From Streptomyces griseoviridis (lineage in GTDB: Bacteria; Actinomycetota; Actinomycetes; Streptomycetales; Streptomycetaceae), in the NCBI RefSeq assembly GCF_005222485.1, contig NZ_CP029078.1, positions 5,359,501 to 5,423,500 on the forward strand: 64,000 nt of DNA, written 5' to 3'. Shown piece after piece: positions 1-9,452 of the stretch (position 1 is its first letter; each line of letters begins with the position of its first letter). Made by a program: the position numbers and the translations under genes. The notes beneath the pieces were generated by a model. It was not told the origin of the DNA and made no database searches. It saw nothing but the letters and a program-made list of their open reading frames with translations.

Positions 1-1053
<1,053 letters not shown>

Positions 1054-1118
1054 CCTCCGCGCGCGCGGACACCGTCTCGCACACGGTGACCCGCACGCGC
1101 GCGTGACGCTCGGCCGGA

Positions 1119-1148
1119 GGCGGTCCCGGGGCACCGGGGCCGCCTTTG
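1119..1148 (+). terminator. Hairpin terminator after guaB
   Basis: An 11-bp stem (1119-1129 pairing with 1134-1144, one G-U pair, 4-nt loop) is followed by TTTGT. It lies between the guaB stop and the start of the paralogue. Confidence 0.7.
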
Positions 1149-1205
1149 TCGTACCCGTCGGCAATACTGGAAGACGCTGAAACGCAACAGGGAAAGGCCA
1201 CAGAC

Positions 1206-2330
1206 GTGACTGAGATCGAGATCGGGCGCGGCAAGCGCGGGCGGCGGGCGTACGCCTTCGACGACATCGCCGTCGTCCCCAGCCGCCGTACGCGGGACCC
1301 GAAGGAGGTCTCGATCGCCTGGCAGATCGACGCCTACCGATTCGACCTGCCCTTCCTGGCCGCCCCCATGGACTCCATCGTCTCCCCGGCCACCGCGATC
1401 CGCATCGGTGAGCTGGGCGGCCTCGGCGTGCTCAACCTCGAAGGGCTCTGGACGCGCTACGAGGACCCGCAGCCGCTGCTCGACGAGATCGCCGAGCTGC
1501 CCACCGAGGCCGCCACCCGCCGCCTCCAGGAGATCTACGCGGCCCCCATCAAGGAGGAGCTGATCGGCGCGCGCCTCAAGGAGGTGCGCGACTCCGGTGT
1601 GGTCACGGCCGCCGCGCTCTCCCCGCAGCGCACCGCCCAGTTCTCCAAGGCGGTCGTCGACGCGGGCGTGGACATCTTCGTCATCCGCGGTACGACGGTC
1701 TCCGCCGAGCACGTCTCGGGCGCGCACGAGCCGCTGAACCTGAAGCAGTTCATCTACGAGCTGGACGTCCCGGTGATCGTCGGCGGCTGCGCCACCTACA
1801 CCGCCGCCCTGCACCTGATGCGCACCGGCGCGGCCGGCGTCCTGGTCGGCTTCGGCGGCGGCGCCGCGCACACCACGCGCAACGTCCTGGGCATCCGGGT
1901 GCCGATGGCCACCGCCGTCGCCGACGTGGCGGCGGCCCGCCGCGACTACATGGACGAGTCGGGCGGCCGCTACGTGCACGTGATCGCGGACGGCGGCGTC
2001 GGCTGGTCGGGCGACCTGCCCAAGGCCATCGCCTGCGGCGCGGACGCCGTGATGATGGGCTCCCCGCTGGCCCGCGCCACCGACGCGCCGGGCAAGGGGC
2101 ACCACTGGGGCATGGAGGCGGTCAACGAGGAGCTGCCGCGCGGCAAGAAGGTCGACCTCGGCACCGTCGGGACCATAGAGGAGGTCCTCGCGGGTCCGTC
2201 GCACACGCCGGACGGCTCGATGAACTTCTTCGGAGCGCTGCGGCGTGCCATGGCCACGACCGGCTACAGCGAGCTGAAGGAGTTCCAGCGGGTCGAGGTG
2301 ACGGTCGCGGACAGCCAGCACATGCGGTAG
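1206..2330 (+). CDS. GuaB3-family IMP dehydrogenase-related protein
   Basis: A 374-residue TIM-barrel protein of the IMP dehydrogenase/GMP reductase superfamily that lacks the CBS insert. Visible features are the N-terminal EIEIGRGKRGRRAYAFDD, the barrel strand FLAAPMDSIVSPATA, and the phosphate-binding end of the barrel VIADGGVGWSGDLPKAIACG. The canonical SICTT cysteine loop of GuaB is replaced by GFGGGAAHTTRNVLG, so the catalytic residue set differs from its neighbour. The GTG start at 1206 is chosen because it is preceded by GGGAAAGG and begins at the conserved N-terminus; the frame is open further upstream to 1146. Family members are widespread beside guaB in actinobacteria. Whether this one acts as IMPDH, GMP reductase or a regulator cannot be decided from sequence. 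Confidence 0.9.
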   Translation: MTEIEIGRGKRGRRAYAFDDIAVVPSRRTRDPKEVSIAWQIDAYRFDLPFLAAPMDSIVSPATAIRIGELGGLGVLNLEGLWTRYEDPQPLLDEIAELPTEAATRRLQEIYAAPIKEELIGARLKEVRDSGVVTAAALSPQRTAQFSKAVVDAGVDIFVIRGTTVSAEHVSGAHEPLNLKQFIYELDVPVIVGGCATYTAALHLMRTGAAGVLVGFGGGAAHTTRNVLGIRVPMATAVADVAAARRDYMDESGGRYVHVIADGGVGWSGDLPKAIACGADAVMMGSPLARATDAPGKGHHWGMEAVNEELPRGKKVDLGTVGTIEEVLAGPSHTPDGSMNFFGALRRAMATTGYSELKEFQRVEVTVADSQHMR

Positions 2331-2349
2331 CCGCCGACCCGGCCGCGAA

Positions 2350-2392
2350 CGCCGGAGGGCCCGTCCACGATCTGTGGACGGGCCCTCCGGCG
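2350..2392. terminator. Bidirectional hairpin terminator
   Basis: A perfect 19-bp stem (2350-2368 with 2374-2392) closes on a 5-nt loop. It sits between the convergent guaB-like gene and the sugar dehydrogenase homologue, so it can serve both. Confidence 0.85.
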
Positions 2393-2485
2393 TGTCCGGT
2401 CGGCGGTCGTGCTGGTGCTGGTGTTGCGAGTGGTGCTGGTGGGGCCAGTGGGTTCTGTGGTCTGTCGGGGACGGTGGTGCGGCGG

Positions 2486-3694
2486 TCAGAGTCGGTGGGC
2501 CGCGCCCGTCGGGGTGGTGCCCCGGGTGTCCAGGAGGAGCTGCGCCTTCACCGACAGGCCCTGGAGGTCGTACGTGCGGTGGTGCTGGAGCAGGATCGTG
2601 AGATCGGCGTCGGCGGCCGCCTCGTAGAGGGAGTCCACGCGCGGCACCGGGCGGTCGAGGACGCTCCACGACGGGACGTGCGGGTCGTGGTAGCTGACCG
2701 CGGCGCCCAGCTCCGTCAGCCGGACGGCGATCTCCCGCGCGGGGGTGCCCTGCTGGTCGGCGAGGTCGGGTTTGTAGGTGACGCCGAGGAGCAGCACGCG
2801 CGCGCCCCTGGCCGACTTGCCGTGCTCGTTGAGCAGGGCGGCGGCGCGCTGGACGACGTAGCGGGGCATCTGGCTGTTGACCTGCTCGGCCAGCTCGACC
2901 AGGCGCAGGGAGCGGCCGGTGCCGCCGGTCAGGTTCTGCGGGACGGCGTGCCCGCCGACGCCGGGACCAGGCCGGAAGGCCTGGAAGCCGAACGGCTTGG
3001 TCTCCGCGCAGCGGATGACGTCCCAGAGGTCGACGCCGAGGTCGTGGCAGAGCACCGCCATCTCGTTGACCAGGGCGATGTTGACGTGCCGCACATTGGT
3101 CTCCAGGAGCTGCACGGTCTCCGCCTCGCGCAGTCCGCGCGCGCGGACCACCTTGTCGGTGAGCCGGCCGTAGAACGCGGCGGCCGACTCCGTGCACGCG
3201 GGCGTGAGGCCGCCGATCACCTTGGGCGTGTTGCCCGGGGTGAACTCCCGGTTGCCCGGATCCACCCGGTTGGGTGAGTAGGCGAGATGGAAGTCGCGGC
3301 CCGCGACCAGGCCCGAGCCGGCCTCCAGGAGGGGGCGCAGGAAGTTCTCCGTGGTGCCGGGGTGGACCGGTGACTCCAGGATCACCGTGGTGTGCGGGCG
3401 CATCCGCTCGGCCAGGGTGCGGGCGGCGGCCTCCACCTGGCTCAGGTCGAGCGCGCCGTCGGCTGCGCGCGGGGTCGGCGCGCAGATGACCGCCGTCCGC
3501 ACCCGGCCGAGTTCGGCGGGGCCGGTGGCGTGCCGGAAGCCCCCCGAGAGCATCCGGCGCAGTTCGGCGGGGCTGAGCGAGCCGGGTTCGGGACCGGTCC
3601 GGTAGCCGAGGGTGGAGATGCCGGCGGCGACGGCGGCCTGGGCCAGCGGCAGGCCGAACGGGCCGAGTCCGATGACGGCGAGATCTGCGGGCAT
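2486..3694 (-). CDS. UDP-glucose/GDP-mannose dehydrogenase-family protein lacking catalytic residues
   Basis: A 402-residue protein with the full three-part architecture of nucleotide-sugar 6-dehydrogenases. It has an N-terminal NAD-binding fold (MPADLAVIGLGPFGLPLAQA), a central helical dimerisation domain (NIALVNEMAVLCHDLGVDLWDVI) and a C-terminal UDP-binding domain (GVTYKPDLADQQGTPA). Family members oxidise the sugar C6 twice through a catalytic Cys in a GGHC motif. Here the motif reads GVGGHAVPQN, with Ala (codon GCC) in place of Cys. The usual Lys and Asn of the KLxEN helix are also changed (VQLLETN). Two-step oxidation by the known mechanism therefore looks impossible. It may be a nucleotide-sugar-binding or NAD-sensing protein, or may carry out only a partial reaction. 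ATG at 3694 has GGAAGG upstream. Confidence 0.85.
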   Translation of the reverse strand: MPADLAVIGLGPFGLPLAQAAVAAGISTLGYRTGPEPGSLSPAELRRMLSGGFRHATGPAELGRVRTAVICAPTPRAADGALDLSQVEAAARTLAERMRPHTTVILESPVHPGTTENFLRPLLEAGSGLVAGRDFHLAYSPNRVDPGNREFTPGNTPKVIGGLTPACTESAAAFYGRLTDKVVRARGLREAETVQLLETNVRHVNIALVNEMAVLCHDLGVDLWDVIRCAETKPFGFQAFRPGPGVGGHAVPQNLTGGTGRSLRLVELAEQVNSQMPRYVVQRAAALLNEHGKSARGARVLLLGVTYKPDLADQQGTPAREIAVRLTELGAAVSYHDPHVPSWSVLDRPVPRVDSLYEAAADADLTILLQHHRTYDLQGLSVKAQLLLDTRGTTPTGAAHRL

Positions 3695-3744
3695 GGCGTG
3701 GGCCGTCCTTCCCAGTAACCGAAGCGGGACAGGTGCGCAAGCCC

Positions 3745-3848
3745 TGTGGACAGAACGAGCGAGCGCAATGTCAGACTAGGAGTAAATATGACCGATATGC
3801 GGGATTGGTCGGCTGTGTTTTCCGGGCGGCTCGCGAATGTTGTCCACA
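3745..3848. promoter_or_regulatory. Pair of DnaA-box sequences in opposite orientation
   Basis: The gap 3695-4077 holds TGTGGACAG (3745-3753, complement of CTGTCCACA) and TTGTCCACA (3840-3848). The second is the preferred Streptomyces DnaA box, and the two face each other about 95 bp apart. The segment between them is AT-richer than its surroundings. No replication genes are near, so a transcriptional or DnaA-titration role is likelier than an origin. Confidence 0.4.
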
Positions 3849-3871
3849 GGCTGAGGGCGACTGGTGGCTGA
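3788..3871 (+). CDS. Possible 27-codon small ORF with a strong ribosome binding site
   Basis: AGGAG at 3778-3782 lies 5 nt before ATG 3788. The ORF begins MTDMRDWSAVFSGRL and ends at TGA 3869-3871, inside the gap before glpD. Third-position GC is lower than in neighbouring genes, which argues against a long-conserved coding gene, but the ribosome site is among the best in the window. It could be a leader peptide. Function unknown; low confidence. Confidence 0.3.
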   Translation: MTDMRDWSAVFSGRLANVVHRLRATGG

Positions 3872-3925
3872 AGCGGGGCGTGGCGGTCAGACTGGGACGG
3901 AGAGGGCGGACGGGACCGCCGGGCC

Positions 3926-3969
3926 GGGAACGGGTCGGCAGCGGGCAGGGAACGGGCCGGCAGCGGGTC
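3926..3969. repeat. 22-bp tandem duplication upstream of glpD
   Basis: Two adjacent near-identical 22-bp units (3926-3947 and 3948-3969, each beginning GGGAACGGG and containing CGGCAGCGGG) lie about 110-150 bp before the glpD start. They may be a local slippage duplication or paired operator sites. Confidence 0.6.
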
Positions 3970-4077
3970 GGGCGGCCGGGTCGCTTCCGGGCATGAAGGT
4001 CAGATTCTGGGCAGGGGGAGAGGGACCGGGCTTCGCCCGACGGGCGCGGCCGGCACGACCGACAGCGGGAGGCAGCG

Positions 4078-5784
4078 GTGAGGACAGCGACTCTGGGGCC
4101 GGCGCAGCGGGCCGAGTCCTTGGCGGCCATGGCCGAGCGTGAACTGGACGTGCTGGTCGTGGGCGCGGGCGTGGTCGGCGCGGGAACCGCGCTGGACGCG
4201 GTGACCCGCGGCCTGTCGACCGGGCTCGTCGAGGCACGCGACTGGGCCTCCGGCACCTCCAGCAGGTCGAGCAAGCTGATCCACGGTGGCCTGCGCTATC
4301 TGGAGATGCTCGACTTCACCCTCGTCCGCGAGGCGCTCAAGGAGCGCGGTCTGCTCCTGGAACGGCTCGCCCCGCACCTGGTGAAACCGGTGCCGTTCCT
4401 CTACCCGCTCCAGCACAAGGGCTGGGAGCGGCTCTACGCCGGGTCGGGCGTCGCGCTCTACGACGCCATGTCCATGGCGCGCGGACACGGGCGGGGGCTG
4501 CCGACCCACCGGCACCTGAGCCGCCGTCACGCCCTGCGGGTCGCGCCCGCCTTGAAGAAGGACGCCCTCGTGGGCGCCCTCCAGTACTACGACGCCCAGA
4601 TGGACGACGCCCGCTATGTCGCCACCCTGGTGCGGACCGCCTCGTCGTACGGGGCGAAGGTCGCGAACCGGGCCCGGGTCACGGGGTTCCTGCGCGAGGG
4701 CGAACGCGTCGTCGGCGCGCGCGTGCGGGACGTCGAGGCGGGCGGCGAGTACGAGATCCGCGCCAGGCAGGTCGTCAACGCGACCGGCGTCTGGACCGAC
4801 GACACCCAGGCCATGGTCGGCGAGCGCGGCCAGTTCCACGTCCGCGCGTCCAAGGGCATCCACCTGGTCGTCCCGAAGGACCGCATCAACTCCTCGACCG
4901 GTCTGATCCTGCGCACCGAGAAGTCCGTCCTCTTCGTCATCCCCTGGGGCCGGCACTGGATCGTCGGCACCACCGACACCGACTGGGACCTCGACAAGGC
5001 GCACCCGGCCGCGTCCAGCGCCGACATCGACTACCTCCTCGAGCATGTGAACTCGGTGCTCTCGGTGCCGCTCACCCGCGACGACGTCCAGGGCGTGTAC
5101 GCGGGACTGCGCCCGCTGCTGGCCGGCGAGTCCGACGCCACCAGCAAGCTGTCGCGCGAGCACACCGTCGCCCATCCGGTGCCCGGCCTGGTCGTGGTGG
5201 CGGGCGGCAAATACACGACGTACCGGGTGATGGCCAAGGACGCCGTGGACGAGGCGGTGCACGGGCTCGACGCGCGGGTCGCCGAGTGCGTCACCGAGGA
5301 CGTCCCGCTGCTGGGCGCGGAGGGGTACCGCGCGCTGTGGAACGCGCGGGCGCGGATCGCCGCCCGCACCGGGCTCCATGTGGTGCGCGTGGAGCACCTG
5401 TTGAACCGGTACGGCTCGATGGCCGAGGAGGTCCTCGACCTGATCGTCGCCGACCCCTCGCTCGGTGAGGCCCTGCACGCGGCCGACGACTACCTGCGCG
5501 CGGAGATCGTGTACGCGGCCTCGCACGAGGGCGCGCGGCACCTGGACGACGTCCTGACCCGGCGCACCCGCATCTCCATCGAGACCTTCGACCGCGGCAC
5601 CCGCAGCGCCCGCGAGGCGGCCGAGCTGATGGCGCCGGTGCTCGGCTGGGACAAGGACCAGATCGAGCGCGAGGTCGAGCACTACGAGAAGCGGGTCGAG
5701 GCGGAGCGGGAGTCGCAGCGCCAGCCGGACGACCTGACGGCGGACGCGGCGCGGCTGGGAGCGCCGGACATCGTGCCGCTCTGA
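4078..5784 (+). CDS. glpD: Aerobic glycerol-3-phosphate dehydrogenase
   Basis: A 568-residue FAD enzyme that oxidises sn-glycerol 3-phosphate to dihydroxyacetone phosphate at the inner face of the membrane and passes electrons to the quinone pool. The N-terminal dinucleotide fold is clear (LDVLVVGAGVVGAGTALDA), followed by the family signature SSRSSKLIHGGLRYLE. Further signatures are NATGVWTDD, the substrate-side motif VIPWGRHWIVGTTDTDWD, the GGKYTTYR segment, and a C-terminal helical domain (RYGSMAEEVLDLI). Length is normal for the family. GTG 4078 is chosen because GGGAGG (4067-4072) precedes it by 5 nt. The frame opens about 40 bp earlier without a ribosome site. No glpF or glpK is adjacent, so this is a stand-alone copy. 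It is convergent with the serine hydrolase gene. Confidence 0.95.
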   Translation: MRTATLGPAQRAESLAAMAERELDVLVVGAGVVGAGTALDAVTRGLSTGLVEARDWASGTSSRSSKLIHGGLRYLEMLDFTLVREALKERGLLLERLAPHLVKPVPFLYPLQHKGWERLYAGSGVALYDAMSMARGHGRGLPTHRHLSRRHALRVAPALKKDALVGALQYYDAQMDDARYVATLVRTASSYGAKVANRARVTGFLREGERVVGARVRDVEAGGEYEIRARQVVNATGVWTDDTQAMVGERGQFHVRASKGIHLVVPKDRINSSTGLILRTEKSVLFVIPWGRHWIVGTTDTDWDLDKAHPAASSADIDYLLEHVNSVLSVPLTRDDVQGVYAGLRPLLAGESDATSKLSREHTVAHPVPGLVVVAGGKYTTYRVMAKDAVDEAVHGLDARVAECVTEDVPLLGAEGYRALWNARARIAARTGLHVVRVEHLLNRYGSMAEEVLDLIVADPSLGEALHAADDYLRAEIVYAASHEGARHLDDVLTRRTRISIETFDRGTRSAREAAELMAPVLGWDKDQIEREVEHYEKRVEAERESQRQPDDLTADAARLGAPDIVPL

Positions 5785-5848
5785 GCCGGCCGGCGGCGAG
5801 GGGCACCGAGGGGCACCGAGCGGGATCTCGGTCCGGGCGCCGGTCGTC

Positions 5849-6895
5849 CTACGGAGTGCGAGGGCAGAACTCGGCGGCGAGCAGCCGGGGTTCGAGTTCG
5901 GGGTCGGCGATCGCGTCCGTGTTCACCCGGAAGGTGAGGACACGGCGGCCGTCCTCGGTGGCCGCGGTGCGCACATAGCTGCCGGCGATCCGGCCGTTGT
6001 GCCCCCACACCGTGACCCCGCACGGGAGCCGCACCGGGAACAGGCCCATGCCGTACGCGCCGTGTGCGGTCCTGGTGTCCCGCATCTCGCGCAGCCGGCG
6101 CGCGGGCAGCAACTCACCGGCGAGCAGCGCCGCGTAGAAGCGGTCCAGGTCGGCGAGGGTGGTCACCAACTCCCCCGCGGCTCCGGCCACCCGCGGGTCG
6201 AGGACGGTGACGTCGGTGCCGTCGGCGGAGTAGGCGCGGCCGTGCGGAGCAGGCAGATCGGTACGCGAGCCGGGGAAGGAGGTGCCCGTCAGACCCAGCG
6301 GAGCGATGATGCGGCGCTCGGCCTCGGCGGCGTACGAGTCACCGGTGACCTCCCGGATCACCATGCCGAGCAGCACGTAGTTGGTGTTCGAGTACGAGAA
6401 GCGGCCCCGGCCGGCCGGAGGGTGGGTGAGTGCCAGGCGGACGGCCTGACGAGGCGTGAGGGGCACCGTGCCCCCGGTCTCCGAGGTGAAGTCGTGCAGC
6501 CCGCTGGTGTGGTTGAGCAGGGCGCGCAGGGTCAGCGCGCGGCCGTCGTTGCCCGCTCCGCGCACCAGTCCCGGCAGATACCGCTCGACGGTGTCGGACA
6601 GCGACAGCCGGTGCTCGTCGGCCAGTTGCAGGACGACGGTGGCGATGAACGTCTTCGTGATGCTGCCGGCGCGGAAGTGGTCGGCGCGCGTGACGCCCTG
6701 CCCGGCGTGGGCGTAGCGCGTGCCGGTCGACTCCCTGGCCAGCAGGGCCGCGGCGCGCGCGGTGCCGCCCCGGGTGACGAGGAGCGGGAGGATGGCGTCC
6801 GCGGCCGGCGGGGCCGGGGCGGACGAGGCGGTCGGGGCCAGTGCGAGCAGGGCGCACGCCATGGCCAGGGTGAGCAGTGTCCGAAACGAAGCCAT
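5849..6895 (-). CDS. Secreted serine hydrolase (class C beta-lactamase / DD-peptidase family)
   Basis: A 348-residue exported protein. The N-terminus is a signal peptide (basic start, hydrophobic LLTLAMACALLALA, then APTASSAPA). The penicillin-binding fold follows with its three active-site elements in order: Ser-x-x-Lys as SITK near residue 78, the Tyr-x-Asn motif YSN, and an HNG motif in place of KTG. Family members are D-Ala-D-Ala carboxypeptidases, beta-lactamases or esterases. The HNG variant and absence of extra domains favour a DD-carboxypeptidase/esterase-like enzyme acting on the cell wall, but the substrate cannot be read from sequence. ATG 6895 is preferred over GTG 6898 because GGGAGG lies 6 nt before it. 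A monocistronic gene convergent with glpD. Confidence 0.88.
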   Translation of the reverse strand: MASFRTLLTLAMACALLALAPTASSAPAPPAADAILPLLVTRGGTARAAALLARESTGTRYAHAGQGVTRADHFRAGSITKTFIATVVLQLADEHRLSLSDTVERYLPGLVRGAGNDGRALTLRALLNHTSGLHDFTSETGGTVPLTPRQAVRLALTHPPAGRGRFSYSNTNYVLLGMVIREVTGDSYAAEAERRIIAPLGLTGTSFPGSRTDLPAPHGRAYSADGTDVTVLDPRVAGAAGELVTTLADLDRFYAALLAGELLPARRLREMRDTRTAHGAYGMGLFPVRLPCGVTVWGHNGRIAGSYVRTAATEDGRRVLTFRVNTDAIADPELEPRLLAAEFCPRTP

Positions 6896-7120
6896 CACGC
6901 CCCTCCCTGTCCGCGCCCATCATGCAGGGCGAGTGCCGGGGCGGATCGGGGGGTACCCGGTTTCGATACCCCGGCGTGCGCGGGGCGGGGTCCGCTGTTC
7001 GCGGGCGCCGGGGATCGCGACGCGAAGCCTGGGACGTCGTCAGAGGCACCCTGGGCGTTGGGCACTTGTCGAGTGAGAGACAATGAAGGCTCTGTCAGGG
7101 CGGGTTGCATGAGGGGACGC

Positions 7121-9289
7121 ATGTCGGAGGCGGAGCGGGCGGGGACATCCCGTCAGGACAAGAGCGAACGTCTCCTCGCCGGGCGGTACCGGTTGGGAGA
7201 AGTGCTCGGCCGCGGCGGCATGGGCACCGTCTGGCGGGCCGAGGACGAGACCCTGGGCCGCACGGTCGCCGTGAAGGAGCTGCGGTTCCCGACCAACATC
7301 GACGACGAGGAGAAGCGCCGGCTGATCACCCGGACGCTGCGCGAGGCCAAGGCGATCGCGCGGATCCGCAACAACAGCGCGGTGACGGTCTTCGACGTCG
7401 TCGAGGAGGACGACCGGCCGTGGATCGTGATGGAGCTCGTCGAGGGCAAGTCGCTCGCCGAGGTCATCCGGGAGGACGGCCTGCTCGAACCGCGGCGTGC
7501 CGCGCAGGTCGGGCTCGCGATACTCGACGTGCTGCGCTCGGCGCACCGTGAGGGCATCCTGCACCGGGACGTGAAACCGTCGAACGTCCTGCTGGAGTCC
7601 GGCAGCGACCGGGTCGTGCTCACCGACTTCGGGATCGCCCAGGTCGAGGGCGACCCGTCGATCACCTCGACGGGCATGCTGGTCGGTGCGCCCTCCTACA
7701 TCTCCCCGGAGCGGGCGCGCGGCCACAAGCCGGGGCCCGCGGCCGACCTGTGGTCGCTCGGCGGGCTGCTGTACGCGGCGGTGGAGGGCGCCCCGCCGTA
7801 CGACAAGGGTTCCGCGATCGCCACGCTCACCGCGGTGATGACCGAGCCGCTCGAGGAGCCGAAGAACGCCGGTCCGCTGAAGGACGTCATCTACGGGCTG
7901 CTCACCAAGGACCCGGCGCAGCGGCTCGACGACGCGGGCGCGCGGGCGATGCTCAACGCGGTGATCCACACGCCCGAGCGCGGCCGGGCCGAGCCGGAGC
8001 CGTTGGACGCGACCCGGGTGGTGCCGCTGCCGGCCCAGCCGGGTGAGCGGTCGGGCGGCAAGCGCGGCGAGGAGGCCGGGGAGAAGCTGCGCGGCGCGCT
8101 GCGTTCGGTGCGGAAGGCGGCCGTGGCGGCGGGTGCCGCGGGTGCGGCGGCCACGCGCGCCAAGTCGGGCGAGGAGAACGGCGGTTCGGGCGACGGCGCG
8201 ACGGGTGCCGGGAGCGGCGGGTCCGCCTCCGGGACGTCGGGCGGTACGGCGACCGGGTCCGGCGCGGGGGCCGCGGGCGCGCGTACGGGTTCGGTGGCCG
8301 CGACCAAGTCGCTTGCCGCGTCGAAGCCCTCGGTGCCGGGGCCGTCCAGGCCGCCGGGGGCATCGTCCTCCAGCGGCTCCGCAGCCGCGGGCGGCGCGGG
8401 GGCCGGCGGGGCGAACGCGAAGTCGGGCGGCCGGAGTTCGGGGTGGCCCGTGATGACGCCGCCGGACCTGCCGCCGCGGCAGGTGCCGAGAGCGCCGCTC
8501 ACCGACGTGGTGCCGAAGCGGACGCTGGTGATCATCGCGGTGATCGTGGTGCTGGCCGTGATCGGCGTGGTGCTGGCGTTCACGCTCGGCGGCGGTGACG
8601 ACGAGGCGAACGGCGCCAAGGGCGGTGGCGCGGGGGCGCAGGCGAGCGCGAGCGCCGGTTCCGGCGCGGGCTCGGGCACCAAGAAGGACGACGACACCAG
8701 GACCGACGGGGGCTCCTCGGCGTCCGCGTCGGCCAAGGGCGGCTCCGGTGGCGCCTCGGACGACGGCGCCTCGGACGACGCGGCTTCCGGCTCCGACAAA
8801 TCCGGCAAGTCCGACGATGCCGACGACGACTCCGACGGCTCAGATGACGGCGGCACCGCCGTCGACTCGACGTACAAGGGCGGCCAGGGGTACCGGATCG
8901 GGCTGCCCGACGGGTGGAAGTACCAGACGGCGAGCAGCGCGGGCGACCGGTTCACCGGGCCCGACGGGCAGAAGCTGCTCGTCGCGTGGACGTCCACGCC
9001 GAAGGGCGACCCGGTCGCCGACTGGAAGAGCCAGGAGCGCTACATGGTGCGCTCGCAGTACGACCGCATCCACATAGAGAAGGTGGACTACCGGGGCTGG
9101 AACGCGGCCGACTGGGAGTTCACCTATGTGGAGGGCGGCACCAAGTACCACACGATCGACCGGGGGTTCGTGGTCAACGGGCATCTCGGATATGCCCTGA
9201 TGTACACCGCGAAGGACGCCAAGTGGGACACGGACCTGCGTGAGGACACCTGGGCGACGCTGGCGAAGACGTTCGAGCCCGCATCGTGA
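7121..9289 (+). CDS. Membrane Ser/Thr protein kinase, cluster member 1
   Basis: A 722-residue eukaryotic-type kinase. The catalytic domain is intact: glycine loop (GEVLGRGGMGTVWRA), ATP lysine VAVKEL (about K52), catalytic HRDVKPSN (about D150) and DFG (about D169). A Gly/Ala/Ser-rich cytoplasmic linker follows, then one membrane segment near residues 467-490 (TLVIIAVIVVLAVIGVVLA), an Asp/Ser/Gly-rich extracellular linker and a C-terminal globular module (GYRIGLPDGWKYQ to the end). That module resembles those of the four following kinases. The start at ATG 7121 has GAGGGG 4 nt upstream; the frame is open far upstream but has no kinase features there. It is the first of five tandem kinase genes, a cluster I recall from S. 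coelicolor as SCO4775-4779, implicated in control of spore-wall synthesis. Confidence 0.93.
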   Translation: MSEAERAGTSRQDKSERLLAGRYRLGEVLGRGGMGTVWRAEDETLGRTVAVKELRFPTNIDDEEKRRLITRTLREAKAIARIRNNSAVTVFDVVEEDDRPWIVMELVEGKSLAEVIREDGLLEPRRAAQVGLAILDVLRSAHREGILHRDVKPSNVLLESGSDRVVLTDFGIAQVEGDPSITSTGMLVGAPSYISPERARGHKPGPAADLWSLGGLLYAAVEGAPPYDKGSAIATLTAVMTEPLEEPKNAGPLKDVIYGLLTKDPAQRLDDAGARAMLNAVIHTPERGRAEPEPLDATRVVPLPAQPGERSGGKRGEEAGEKLRGALRSVRKAAVAAGAAGAAATRAKSGEENGGSGDGATGAGSGGSASGTSGGTATGSGAGAAGARTGSVAATKSLAASKPSVPGPSRPPGASSSSGSAAAGGAGAGGANAKSGGRSSGWPVMTPPDLPPRQVPRAPLTDVVPKRTLVIIAVIVVLAVIGVVLAFTLGGGDDEANGAKGGGAGAQASASAGSGAGSGTKKDDDTRTDGGSSASASAKGGSGGASDDGASDDAASGSDKSGKSDDADDDSDGSDDGGTAVDSTYKGGQGYRIGLPDGWKYQTASSAGDRFTGPDGQKLLVAWTSTPKGDPVADWKSQERYMVRSQYDRIHIEKVDYRGWNAADWEFTYVEGGTKYHTIDRGFVVNGHLGYALMYTAKDAKWDTDLREDTWATLAKTFEPAS

Positions 9290-9333
9290 CCTGACGGTGC
9301 CGGGTTTGCGGCCCGAGATCTGGCATCCCCTCA

Positions 9334-9399
9334 TTGCGCGTTGCCTCCGGCACGTATCGTGAAGGTCTGCGGACCGTACGCGTCCAGCGACGCGTACGG
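9334..9399 (+). promoter_or_regulatory. Candidate promoter and 11-bp inverted repeat before the pseudokinase gene
   Basis: TTGCGC (9334-9339) and TATCGT (9355-9360) form a promoter-like pair with a short 15-bp spacer. Just downstream is a perfect 11-bp inverted repeat (9374-9384 with 9389-9399, loop CAGC) with no U-run, which would lie in the 5' UTR. It could be an operator or an RNA hairpin. It fits separate transcription of each kinase gene. Confidence 0.45.
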
Positions 9400-9452
9400 A
9401 AGCAGGCGCAAGGCGAACGCAGGTGACCGACCGAGCGGCCGGGGGAGGCAAC

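Noticed and set aside
3745..3848. Replication origin
   Set aside because: Only two DnaA boxes, and no dnaA, dnaN, gyrB or parAB genes nearby. A Streptomyces oriC carries many more boxes.
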